Assembly: GCA_964017145.1 (NCBI GenBank)
Contig: OZ024840.1
Span: 4,402,001 to 4,466,000, forward strand
DNA length: 64,000 bases
Reading direction: 5' to 3'
Source of the DNA: Agrocybe praecox
Lineage: Eukaryota; Basidiomycota; Agaricomycetes; Agaricales; Agrocybaceae
Part shown: piece after piece, positions 51,383 through 61,174 of the stretch
How the letters are laid out: the number at the start of each line of letters is the position of its first letter
How positions within the stretch are numbered: the stretch's first letter is position 1
Notes under the pieces: model-generated
What the model saw: the letters and a program-made list of their open reading frames with translations, nothing else
Told to the model about the DNA's origin: nothing
Database searches by the model: none
Position numbers and translations under genes: made by a program

Positions 51383-51964
51383 TATCTTTTATATTTTGGT
51401 TTGAAGAGGAGGGGAAAGACGAAGTCAGTCTGATTTCCTATCTTTTTTTATTTATGAAAGGTGGCTGACAGGGTGCACGGTTCGTAGATCAGGCCAATTA
51501 AAAACAAATCAAAAGGCACCCGAATAGGAGGCTATTTTCGTCCTAATCTTTCTATCCCCTTCTTTCTGCGTTCGTTATTTTCCTGTCTCGTTTTCTTTTC
51601 CTATATACCATTTTCATTTTTGACCACTATGCTCACATATCCCATTTTCCACTATCATCCATCATCCATGTTACATCATGTCATCCACACGAACACACAA
51701 CGACTTCATCTATAGAACAAGTCGCTTATATCTCATATATCATCTCTATGCGAACATTCTTATCTTACTTTCGTATCTTTATGTATTTTTTTATCGGTAT
51801 ATACTTGGGTTCTGTGTTTTATGTTTTTAGACTCCGTTTTCTTCATAGTCATATTTTCTTTCCTATCGTCTCTGAAACCCTCGAGCAATAAGTCTTCTTT
51901 GGTGTTGTGTCCTTTGCCGTCTTCATACCCATTTGAGTGGGCACAAGTTAATGTTAACTCACTG
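51383..51964. other. Convergent 3' spacer
   Basis: 3' UTR of the CBM21 gene (its first 80 bases are also in the copy at 31.7 kb), then AT-rich sequence up to the end of the facing F-box gene. Confidence 0.45.
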
Positions 51965-53530
51965 TTATTTTTGGCCACCATTCAAAGATTTGATGTTAAT
52001 ATTCAGGCCTGCCCTTCGCAATGCCTCCAACCTCGCATCAAAATCAGGAGGAATGTAGGCTCTTCGACTCAGCGAAGAATAGCTGTCTTGCAAGTCGAGC
52101 TCTCTAAGAGGTCTCTGACCTGGCTTTCCAATGGCGTTCACCGGACCGAAGACGTCGAGTAATCCTAACCAGAGATCCCGGGCAACTTCGAGATGACAAA
52201 TTGTGGATTGAAATCTTATTATTTGAAGACAGGGTAGGAATTGTTTTTGGACGTCCGTGGCCGTCGTTTGCGCCAGTTTACTGAGCAATAATGCAGGATA
52301 TTCTTCAGCAACACGGTTTGGGCCTAATCCTTCCAAATTTAACGAGATGAGCGAAGGTGCCGAGGATAAAATTTCCGATAGTGCACTATATGACACGCAA
52401 GACCCATTCATAGAGAAGTTTTCTAGTTGGGAACAATTATGTTTGAAGAACCGTTGAAGTTCCAGCTGTTCGCTCGAACCAAGTCCGAAATGTCCCCTGG
52501 TGTGAAGTTTGAAGTTGCATATCCCAGGGAAGTTCACAGTGGCAAAAAATTCCATAATATCGTCATCAGTTCCAGAAAACTTCAGGGTACGAAGACTCTG
52601 ATGTTCGATTGGAATATGAAATTCATCGGAGAGCTTTCTGTCTGAGGAGTACACGTGCGTTACCTCGAAAGTAACCAACAATGGGGCATGTTGAACGAGA
52701 TTGATGCAATCAAATGTGCTCCAGAATTTTGCTTTAACATGAGTGAGGCCAGTTAGGTTGATATTTAATCCCTCCAGGTACTGACGTCGATCGATCTGTA
52801 GAATTTCCGGCCGTGGTCCTTCTTTCTCTTTTTCTTCACGACCCCCTTCTACTTTTGATTTGATGTCATTTTCAAGCAGCCAAATTCCCCGTAATGAGGA
52901 CACGTCTCGAGCGAATAATGGGAAGAGAAGACTGTTTGTGATATTTGAGGTTATATACTCCCATCTTCGCGAGTACTGACACAAAGTATCAAGGAGAGAT
53001 TGACAAGAAACCGGTGAAGGCCGACCGTACAGGAATAATGTGAGTGGGAGTGATTTAGATCGGGAAATCCATTCTTCAAGAAACTTGATACGTTCAGGGC
53101 CGCAATCGTACGCGATATGAATGGAAAGATGCGTCCAGAGCTCAGGTGTTGACAGAGCTACTTCTCGCCAGTGTCGACAAGTCGCCGTAAGTGTCAATGG
53201 CGAATATTCGGTATCTCTGGACTCAGACCACTCCTTGGACTTCTTTATAGTGGACGAGCCACCTGTTGAGGATAAATGGAATATCATGGATAGGATTTCT
53301 GGAGGCATTTTGCTGATTATGCTGCTGTGTGCCTTGTTTAGTTCTGTCCTTCTCGTTTGACGCTCCTCCAGAAGTTTTCGAAGCGACGACACTGTGTCCT
53401 GAATTCTTTCGTCCAAATCGGCTATTGGAATGCATGCCTGGCAGCCTCCTCGATTGGAGCAGTGCGATGCGTCGTCATGATGTATAAGGCTATGGATTTC
53501 CTTCGTTATTTTGTAATCGGTGCAGGCCAT
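51965..53530 (-). CDS. F-box-like protein
   Basis: Single exon, 521 aa from the ATG at 53530 (MACTDYKITK); an ATG 36 bases upstream is also in frame. Same architecture as the other F-box genes here: N-terminal Cys motif (HCSNRGGCQAC), coiled coil (VSSLRKLLEERQTRRTELNK), F-box-like segment (IISKMPPEILSMIF, LTATCRHWREVALSTPELW), then LRR-like repeats. It is clearly diverged from the inverted-arm copies although it lies between them. Confidence 0.85.
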   Translation of the reverse strand: MACTDYKITKEIHSLIHHDDASHCSNRGGCQACIPIADLDERIQDTVSSLRKLLEERQTRRTELNKAHSSIISKMPPEILSMIFHLSSTGGSSTIKKSKEWSESRDTEYSPLTLTATCRHWREVALSTPELWTHLSIHIAYDCGPERIKFLEEWISRSKSLPLTLFLYGRPSPVSCQSLLDTLCQYSRRWEYITSNITNSLLFPLFARDVSSLRGIWLLENDIKSKVEGGREEKEKEGPRPEILQIDRRQYLEGLNINLTGLTHVKAKFWSTFDCINLVQHAPLLVTFEVTHVYSSDRKLSDEFHIPIEHQSLRTLKFSGTDDDIMEFFATVNFPGICNFKLHTRGHFGLGSSEQLELQRFFKHNCSQLENFSMNGSCVSYSALSEILSSAPSLISLNLEGLGPNRVAEEYPALLLSKLAQTTATDVQKQFLPCLQIIRFQSTICHLEVARDLWLGLLDVFGPVNAIGKPGQRPLRELDLQDSYSSLSRRAYIPPDFDARLEALRRAGLNINIKSLNGGQK

Positions 53531-54052
53531 GATTATTGTCTGGGTTCTGCAGATCTGAACGTTCAATGACTGTCACGGCGGGCATGCATATGTCAAATGC
53601 GGTGACTCATTACGATGTCAAATGTTTGTCAAATGCAGTGATGACAATTAAAGCCAAATACGGACCCGCCACCCGGCATCGTTGCTTTTCTGCACCTTTG
53701 ACGAATCGTAGTCATTGCCCTTCTGTTCCAAAAGTGTCGAATAACATCCCTCTTGTCCCCTACAAATATTAATTAAAATACAAAAAAGTTATGTTTCCAC
53801 CCATGCACGAAACTTATAATAAGGCGCAGAGTCGTCGCGCCGGATCAACGCCAGATCCAGGATTAATTAAAGTTCCAGCCTTACCGTGACTGGGATATTA
53901 ATGGTGATAGAGTATGTCTACTAAGAGTGTGTGCCGGCTGCATAATGTATCTACAGAAGAGTTTTCAGAAACGTCTTTTCTGCGAGGGAACAAAAAGAAT
54001 CGTTAATGTCAGATGAAGTTCGTCAATTGACGGCTAGCCTCGGCGAGTCAAC
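53531..54052. other. Spacer between an F-box gene and the right inverted arm
   Basis: No supported gene. Contains two GTCAAATG.GGTGA/GTCAAATGCAGTGA-like direct repeats near 53597 and 53627. Confidence 0.35.
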
Positions 54053-55225
54053 GTGTGTAGAAAGGTGGCAAGAGTGGCGGGCCGCCCTGGGTAGGAGAGT
54101 CCAACGCGTAGTATTGCTATACACGTCGTTAGAGTCGTGTGATGGGTGAACAAATTATAACCTTCATGGCTTCACCGCTATCTGTATCCACTTAGCGCGA
54201 TAAAATTCTGGAATCCGCTGCCGTGCCACGGTGGGAGGTACTTTGTACGACGGCCGCAGATAACTTGTTTGATGTGTGAGCCTCTATCTTCGCAAACGAA
54301 CGCATTTGCATTGAGATTAGTACTGCATTCTACTTCAAGTTACTCTCCCCTGATGATCGTTCCGAGAAGTGAGAAAGGATACGCGCTAAGTTCGCTTTAC
54401 TTTATATACATGATATATCATCCCTATTTTTCTATTTGCTTTACATTTTGACCAGGTTATTTCGAAGTCCGACGAGTCAGGAAATATCCGAATCCACCTC
54501 CAGATAGGATTCGTCTCTCATTAGTCAGTAGCATCGAAATTCATCATCGTTATCCAAACGTAAACCAAAATCACAGTAAAAAGAAGAGATCGGTTGACAC
54601 CGTATTCTACGTACGCAACAAACAAAAATTCAATTCAATCCTCGATTTGTACCTTTTCATTTCTCCGCGCTGTCAGAATCAAAGCGAATAAAACGAACCC
54701 TCGGACGACGTAGATGCTATTTTACACAGACCCTTCAGGAGTGATAAACACACCATTGTTATCAGCGGTCATTGATATGTTAGGCTTATAATTAGACCCT
54801 TTCGACCACCAAAGAAACACGCACATGCTACTATATGTCTGAAATTAAAAAAAGAAAGGACCTCGCTTAAATTGGTTTTTAGATACTTTGTGCGAAACAC
54901 CTCTTGCCTTGTCTGATCAAGTTCTGTTTGTCAACAACCGCATTTTTCCGAGGAAGATTTTACATGCTTTGACATTTTTTGTATTTTCGTTTCTAGTGCT
55001 ACTGCTGATTTGAAGTGGTTAAATTCTCATGCGCCTTTTTCCTGACCTCGGATACTAGGTACCGAGAGCATGCATTAACCTCATCCGCGTGGACGGGTAC
55101 GTTCGGAGTGGTATCGACGTTTTTGTGTTCCTAAGCACGTATGCATATATTCAGTTTGTAGACCGAGGTACATATGTCAAGCTCTCTCCGAGGTCGTTCG
55201 ACTTGGCCCTTGGAATAATGTCATT

Positions 55226-55720
55226 TCAATTCGAAGGCCGGGAAGAAGAACATCCAATGGTTTTCCACGCATTCAACATGTAAAGCGTCTTCGATACCGA
55301 AAATTCGGCACTTTCCATGACATGAGATGAGGTGGGAAGGCCGGGTTTTCCCGTAACTGTTAAACGTATTCTGTTTGCTTTAACGGGAATCCATGTTTCT
55401 CTTCTCTTCGATTGTCGTGTTGTGCTCCCTTCTATGCTTGCTTCTCGTCCAATCTTGATATATTTTCTGTGATCATAATCGAATCGCCTCTTATTCGCAG
55501 TAGAACCGATGCATCGAGATACTCCAACATCATACAAACCCCATGTTAAAAAGCTCGAAGCTGCGTCTATTTGACCATTCGCTCTAGCTATCTCACTGAA
55601 GCTTTTGGTGCGTTGTAATATTCCACCACAACCTATACTTGTAATAAATAACCTATAATCTACAGGCAACAATAGCAAGCTCCCAGACCAAAAGTACGAG
55701 CTAAGATCATGATCAGACAA
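55226..55720 (-). CDS. Conserved open frame within the duplicated arm, family unknown
   Basis: A 164-codon frame starting SDHDLSSYFWSGSLLLLPVD, RLFITSIGCGGILQR. Its first 40 residues resemble the translated sequence at 58622-58795 (-) (SDYDLSSDFWPENLLPIARG, LFITGITCNG) and at 39486 (+). Conservation at the protein level in three places suggests a former or present exon. No complete gene model or function can be given. Confidence 0.35.
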   Translation of the reverse strand: MSDHDLSSYFWSGSLLLLPVDYRLFITSIGCGGILQRTKSFSEIARANGQIDAASSFLTWGLYDVGVSRCIGSTANKRRFDYDHRKYIKIGREASIEGSTTRQSKRRETWIPVKANRIRLTVTGKPGLPTSSHVMESAEFSVSKTLYMLNAWKTIGCSSSRPSN

Positions 55721-56236
55721 AGTTCTGATGAAATGAGCTGGAAAGCCGATAAGAAGGGGAAAATAATAGCTTCATGAGAAAGATCGATCGCGTTTTGTGT
55801 TATTGACTAGTATGCATAAGCATATGACTTTAAGATTCAGACTCTTGTGTAACGTTACTATGTTTTTTGCTGTCGAGTGAATGACTTGGTACAGAGGCGG
55901 GCAGAGCGAAGTGAACGGTTATTTTTGTCTTCTGCGCCAACGAATTAATGACGTCGTTAAGGGATTTTATCTTATCTTATCTTATCTTTCATATTTTTTT
56001 GCATATCTATTTCGAGCGACTACATATGCTTTGGACTCGACTAGAGTCATCTGTTCGTACAAACGTCCTTTATAAAGCACCGACTTTTTCAACATGAAGC
56101 TATATCCCTCTATCAGATATGTTGTCCAGTTAAAACCTCAGGTTCCAGCCCCTCCTCCCGAGTTCTGAAAGTTCAATAATCTGAAGACTCGCCCGTGCTC
56201 GGGAGGCCGGTAAGTTGACTGTTGATGGACTGACTA

Positions 56237-57868
56237 TCATTTGCGTCTTCTATAAAAGTGATCAAGATTAGCTCTATGTTCTATATGACTTGCAAGTGAC
56301 AACATACGAAAGCGGGCGACCAAATTAATGCTTGCACCAGCCTTTTCGAGCTTGCGGAGTTTAGACTTCTCGTTCCTGGTAGCCACGTGACACCCTTCAG
56401 GGATTCGAATCTCTATGACTTTCAGTGGCCTAAAGTCTGGTTTGCCAATATGTTTGAGAGGTCCAAAACTATTGATGAAATGTTCCAAGAGAATTGGAAT
56501 GGAAGTCGGCGAGAAATATTCGAAACATTCCAGGTTGGGAAGAAGAGAAGCCGATCGTAATGTGGTATTAGAGAGGGTTACCAGCGTGTAATAAAGCATA
56601 TCACAATCCCCCATTTCATCGTCATCGTCTGAATCGTCACCTTCGGCCAGAGGGGAAAGTCGCATTTTAGTGATAGCAGGAGTGGATTTGAAGATCTGGT
56701 CTAACGACGCAGAGATATTGACCACTGATCCATAAAGTTTTAATGAATCGAGGACGGAGCAAGAGCGCTTCAAAAAGTTATGAAATTGGGAAATTTCCGT
56801 CATCGAGAATTTTTCGTAGCCCAAAGAACACGATAGCGTGTTGAGAGAGGGGAAGCTGAAGTGGGAAAAGAAATCGATAGATTCCTTTTTTCCGTCGTAA
56901 TAGAATGTGCGCATATTTGAATGCACAAATAGCTCGCTGTGGGACGAGGATACGGTGGCTGTCGAGAATCGTGGGCCTGATACATATATAAATTTGCATG
57001 CTTGGAGCATAGGCGCAGAACGCACAAGTTCCACACATTCGGAAGCGTAGAAGTCCCAACCGTTGACCTCAATTTGGGTGAGTAAGCTGCAGTCTATGTG
57101 TATTTTTTTCACTGAGATGTCATAAATGCGCACTATATGCGGTTTTGGTGCCAGTATTTCGTTCCATAAAGATTTCGCATCCGGTCGTGCCCCATCAGAT
57201 TTGAGCCGCAGATTCTGCACCTGTGATAGATCTTTGGCTGTCAAAAGCAGTAAGTAGATGTATTCCTCTGGAAGACTTATGTCGACGAAATGCCATCGGT
57301 GCGAGCTCTGTGCTATGACTTTGAACAGAGATTCAAGGGAGGCCCGTGAGTCTGCTGTGCCCATTCTTCTGTAATATTTTACAGCCAGCGTAAGCGGCAG
57401 AGACTGTGACTGAGCGATCCAGTCCTGGACAAGCGGGATGTAATCTGGTGTGGGGTCGACGTGGAGCTGTATCAAAACATTTTTCCAAAGTCGAGGGGTC
57501 GACCTTGTGATGTTTCTCCATCTTTGGCATACTCCTCCAAGCCTGACTACAGGCTGATACACGTCGCTTCGTGCACTACTCGCAAGATCGTTGGTCAGAG
57601 GTAAACTTTCCTCAAAGATTCTCGACATGAGTTCCGGAGGCATTTTCCCGTCGATCTGGCTGTGCACCCGGTTTATCTCGCTTTTCGTTGTTTGAAGTTC
57701 TGACAAAGATGTTGTGATATCGTTGGTCGATTCTTGTATGCTGGCCTGTAAATCCTCATAACGTTTGCATTTGTTGCATCGTGTTGATCCGTTCCCACAT
57801 GGCAATACTTCGTGACGCAGCGATAAAAGCCGTATAAGTTTGTCGTCTGTGGTGTCCGATAAGGCCAT
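56237..57868 (-). CDS. F-box-like protein, intact copy 2 of the inverted duplication
   Basis: Single exon, 543 aa. Cys motif CGNGSTRCNKC near residue 23, coiled coil (QASIQESTNDITTSLSELQT), F-box-like core about residues 75-125 (MPPELMSRIF, LGGVCQRWRNITRSTPRLW), then LRR-like repeats to the end (RRRK). The equivalent A-run has seven A after a G (GTGAAAAAAATACAC) and keeps the frame, unlike copy 1. Likely the substrate-recognition subunit of an SCF ubiquitin ligase. Confidence 0.88.
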   Translation of the reverse strand: MALSDTTDDKLIRLLSLRHEVLPCGNGSTRCNKCKRYEDLQASIQESTNDITTSLSELQTTKSEINRVHSQIDGKMPPELMSRIFEESLPLTNDLASSARSDVYQPVVRLGGVCQRWRNITRSTPRLWKNVLIQLHVDPTPDYIPLVQDWIAQSQSLPLTLAVKYYRRMGTADSRASLESLFKVIAQSSHRWHFVDISLPEEYIYLLLLTAKDLSQVQNLRLKSDGARPDAKSLWNEILAPKPHIVRIYDISVKKIHIDCSLLTQIEVNGWDFYASECVELVRSAPMLQACKFIYVSGPRFSTATVSSSHSELFVHSNMRTFYYDGKKESIDFFSHFSFPSLNTLSCSLGYEKFSMTEISQFHNFLKRSCSVLDSLKLYGSVVNISASLDQIFKSTPAITKMRLSPLAEGDDSDDDDEMGDCDMLYYTLVTLSNTTLRSASLLPNLECFEYFSPTSIPILLEHFINSFGPLKHIGKPDFRPLKVIEIRIPEGCHVATRNEKSKLRKLEKAGASINLVARFRMLSLASHIEHRANLDHFYRRRK

Positions 57869-57915
57869 AGTGGTGGTAATGGAGGAAATTTCGCAATTGG
57901 TGGTTTCTTTGTCGG

Positions 57916-58439
57916 CACCAGAAACGGTTGAGATTGGTAAGCAGACCCAACGATGACCGAAATGACCTTACTGACCTTTTGTGACCACGTGCCGCGTTAA
58001 CGTTAAGGGGCGAGGACAACATACGGACAACATACGGAGGTTGTACGGAGGACGGGGGTGGGAAAGCGTTGAGGAAGCGAGAAGTTGTCGCTCAATGGGA
58101 GCGTATTACAGTACATACCTATTATACACCACAACCTAAGCTTAAGTTTAATTCATGGCACATGCTGTTCTTTTGTACGCCCTGGGCTCTTCCTCCACAG
58201 ACCACTACCATCTCGCATCTCGTTTTATCTTGCAACTTAAGTTCCTAATCAACGGCATAATTCTGAGTTCATCTATCTTAAAGTAGTATCTACAATTTAA
58301 ATTTCATACGTCTCGGGGTTGCAAATATTTTTTTGGGTTGACGAGAGCAACTCAGATATACAATGATAGATGTGTAAAACACTTTATTCAATCGCAATTT
58401 ATACACCAATATTTTCAAGAATGTTCCTTCTAAATATGT
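57916..58439. other. Upstream region of the intact F-box copy
   Basis: Contains the repeated unit ACATACGGA (58020-58040) and then AT-rich sequence. No gene supported. Confidence 0.35.
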
Positions 58440-58620
58440 TACGAGTCCTCCGTACTACAGCCCAACCTTACTATTTAGAGACGTAACTGTGTATGATCAC
58501 TCAAATCACAATTTTTACCTGAATTCGTGCAATACCACTTGCTCTCAGTGCGTGTCCTTCGTCGTTTATACAACCTATGCTCATTGTGCTTACCATTTCT
58601 TTTGGAAAAACTTCAATACC
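58440..58620 (+). pseudogene. Exon fragment of the small membrane-protein family, copy C
   Basis: Reads RDVTVYDHSNHNFYLNSCNT then TCS, followed by a GTGCGT donor at the same place as in copies A (21.8 kb) and B (23.7 kb); the first intron bases are also conserved with copy B. No partner exons were found here, so it is an isolated fragment, on the plus strand. Confidence 0.6.
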
Positions 58621-58621
58621 A

Positions 58622-58861
58622 TCATGTCAAGAAGGTCCAGAGTCGACTGCGTTTTTCTGGACGGTTCACAAGTATCTCCATTGATGTTCCATTACAAGTT
58701 ATGCCTGTAATGAATAGCCCGCGAGCTATGGGCAACAAGTTCTCAGGCCAAAAGTCCGAGCTGAGATCATAATCAGACGAAGTGATATCCCTTTCGCTGG
58801 TACAGTCTGACTTTCGATATTCCAACTGAAACAGGTCGACCAATTCAAGAGGTATGTACAT
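58622..58861 (-). pseudogene. Fragment combining an F-box N-terminus with the conserved SDYDLSS segment
   Basis: LELVDLFQLEYRKSDCTSER parallels LVDLSQVNYEKSDCNAIRND near the start of the F-box gene at 59005-60723. It is followed in frame by SDYDLSSDFWPENLLPIARG, which resembles the open frame at 55226-55720. Short and isolated, so treated as debris. Confidence 0.45.
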
Positions 58862-59004
58862 GACACGGGAATTGTGGAAGGTTGTGGACGCAAGAACAAA
58901 AAAAACATGTGGTAAAAATTCCGAGGTATTCTAGTCAAGATGAGATCAATGTGGACATTTTTCAATTAACTATATCCATACAAAAATGATCATGGATCTT
59001 ACCA

Positions 59005-60723
59005 CTAAATAACGGCTGGGAGTGTATCGGTCATTGACCGCAGCTCCTCTGAGATATAATGAAGTTCATGAAATCCAGTGTAGCAACAGATCTCAGGAAA
59101 TTGTAAGACATGATACTCGGATTTGACATGATATTCCAATGCTATTGGGATTCTGTCAAGCCCAAGGACCCGATATTCAACGATGGACCCAACATCCTTG
59201 AGCTCCTTTAGGCGGAAGAGTACGTCCCGGGGTATCTTGTGCTGCAAACTGTCGTCGCTTAGCACGAACGACTTCAACGGCCTTCGAGTTGGGCTACCAA
59301 AAGATAAAGGTGGCCCAAAAATATCGGGTACTTGGGTCCATGGGAAATCGTAATAACACTCATACTCAAGTGATTCGAGACGAGGGAGAAAGCTGACCGA
59401 CCCATTGATCTCAGCTGTGATGGTAAGATAATGAAGGAAGGGACCTGGCTTCATTTCTTCGTCTTCTTGCCCTGACACTTGTAATCGCAGGTGAATTAAC
59501 GAGGGCACAGTTTTTAGAATTGATTTGAGATATTCCGACGTCAATGTTTCGGAGTCCAAGTTTAAATGAGTTAGCGAGAAGGAGGAGCGCCGGAAAAAAG
59601 GTAACAAAGATGGGTTGTCCCAGGCGCTCTGGTCTTGAGGACCCTGAAAGGGCGAGAAGACATAATTGAAGTGGGTCAAGCCTGGCAGAGTAATCTCTGT
59701 GAAGAATTCGGAACAGAGATCTCTGGATTCGAAATGCAAACTCCTAAGAGAACTATTTTGGAGGACAGTTTTTGGAGTCAGGGGATCGATCTCGATTCCG
59801 TGAATTCCTTCAAACCGGCATGTTTGGAGTTGAGATGCCCGTTTCAGAAGATTTGCACAGTCTTTTGCAGCCGTATTCTTTGAGCACACCCTAGTTACAC
59901 CCTCCCAGTCAATAGAGACCTCCTCCAGGAAGAAACTCGATAATGATACGCTCCTAGGACAGAGCTGGTAAGTTTTGAAGAGACAATAATCTTCGTTAAC
60001 GTCGATATAGTATCGGGGATCTCGTCGCAATATGACGTCTTGTATTGGGGATGGGTGCTGAATCTGGTTGCATAAGTATTCGAAAGACGGTATTTGTAAA
60101 TGAAGGTCAATCTTCCTCCAGCGATTCGCGCACACCGCAAGTAGGTCCAAACACATCAGCCAAGTCGCCTCTCCACGGTCTTCTTCGTATATTTCGTCCG
60201 CATACTCGCAGATATAAATATCGACGGGGGCGTTTTTTGACCGAACTATCCATTCTTCGAGCAGACGATATCGATAGGGGCGTTCTGAAGGATTGAATCT
60301 TTCCAGAAAAATCTCACTCCAGAGTTGCGGTGACGACCACGCAATTTGACGCCAGGTGCGGCAAACTGCACCAAATTTCATCCTCGGAGCGACCACTTCC
60401 GATTGCAATAGCGTATCGGGAAATTCATCGTCTGCATCCTCGACCCTCTGCAGGCACGCCTCGAAGATCTGTGAAATGATCTCCACTGGTAGAAGACGAA
60501 TGATGGAAGAATGTACGTGATTGGTGTCTGTTTTCAGCTCTTGCTGACGACGAAGAAGATTTCGTAGACGTTTGACGGTCTGCTCTATGTCGCTTTCCAC
60601 CTTATCCATCTCGCGGCAGGATCTGCAGATATCGTTTCTGATGGCATTACAATCCGACTTTTCGTAGTTCACTTGCGAGAGGTCTACCAAATTGATATTG
60701 TCTTGACAGGAGTTGCACGCCAT
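59005..60723 (-). CDS. F-box-like protein
   Basis: Single exon, 572 aa from the ATG at 60723 (MACNSCQDNINL); a further ATG 39 bases upstream is in frame. N-terminal Cys motif (CNSC ... DCNAIRNDICRSC), coiled coil (VKRLRNLLRRQQELKTD), F-box-like core (IIRLLPVEIISQIFEAC, FGAVCRTWRQIAWSSPQLW), then LRR-like segments (LPGLTHFNYVF, VPSLIHLRLQV). Same family as the four other F-box loci of the window. Confidence 0.87.
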   Translation of the reverse strand: MACNSCQDNINLVDLSQVNYEKSDCNAIRNDICRSCREMDKVESDIEQTVKRLRNLLRRQQELKTDTNHVHSSIIRLLPVEIISQIFEACLQRVEDADDEFPDTLLQSEVVAPRMKFGAVCRTWRQIAWSSPQLWSEIFLERFNPSERPYRYRLLEEWIVRSKNAPVDIYICEYADEIYEEDRGEATWLMCLDLLAVCANRWRKIDLHLQIPSFEYLCNQIQHPSPIQDVILRRDPRYYIDVNEDYCLFKTYQLCPRSVSLSSFFLEEVSIDWEGVTRVCSKNTAAKDCANLLKRASQLQTCRFEGIHGIEIDPLTPKTVLQNSSLRSLHFESRDLCSEFFTEITLPGLTHFNYVFSPFQGPQDQSAWDNPSLLPFFRRSSFSLTHLNLDSETLTSEYLKSILKTVPSLIHLRLQVSGQEDEEMKPGPFLHYLTITAEINGSVSFLPRLESLEYECYYDFPWTQVPDIFGPPLSFGSPTRRPLKSFVLSDDSLQHKIPRDVLFRLKELKDVGSIVEYRVLGLDRIPIALEYHVKSEYHVLQFPEICCYTGFHELHYISEELRSMTDTLPAVI

Positions 60724-61174
60724 AATATTGCTCGAAAGAGGAAGGGATGGGAGGGATAGCAAAGAGGTGGTAATGGTTTGAGAAATCGACTTTTATTTAA
60801 ATCTTATTCACGGCATATTCCAAAGTTCGTCGGAGAAAATAGATTAATTTATTCGGCATAGTCACTATGTATCGGCGATGCGCGTTGCCCAGTGCGCAGC
60901 TGGCAGCTGCGCCGCTTGAGTGGACATGGACTCTGAGAATACCATTCAAATACCCGCTTTAGTAGGCAGGAAAAGTCCATCCCAGCACTTGAACCCAACG
61001 TCGTTCGTAATCTAACAAATTAATTAGCAAGAGAAATACGCTGGAAGAAAATGGGCGATACGCACGGTCGTCGAATTACACATAACAGCTACTGGTCTTA
61101 ACGTCTCTGTGCGAGTTAGGACGTCCTTAACCAAAATATTTGTAGCTAAACCTTCAATTAGACAAGTAGGCTAA
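60724..61174. other. Spacer between the F-box start and the GH28 3' end
   Basis: The promoter of the F-box gene and 3' UTR of the pectinase must lie here. No other feature seen. Confidence 0.4.

Larger units (their letters stand above)
54053..57915. repeat. Right arm of the 3.8-kb inverted duplication
   Basis: Reverse-complement counterpart of 37395-41152. Carries the intact F-box copy (56237-57868) and the open frame at 55226-55720. The promoter sides beyond 57915 and 37395 are unrelated, so the intact and the broken F-box copies have different upstream regions. Confidence 0.9.
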
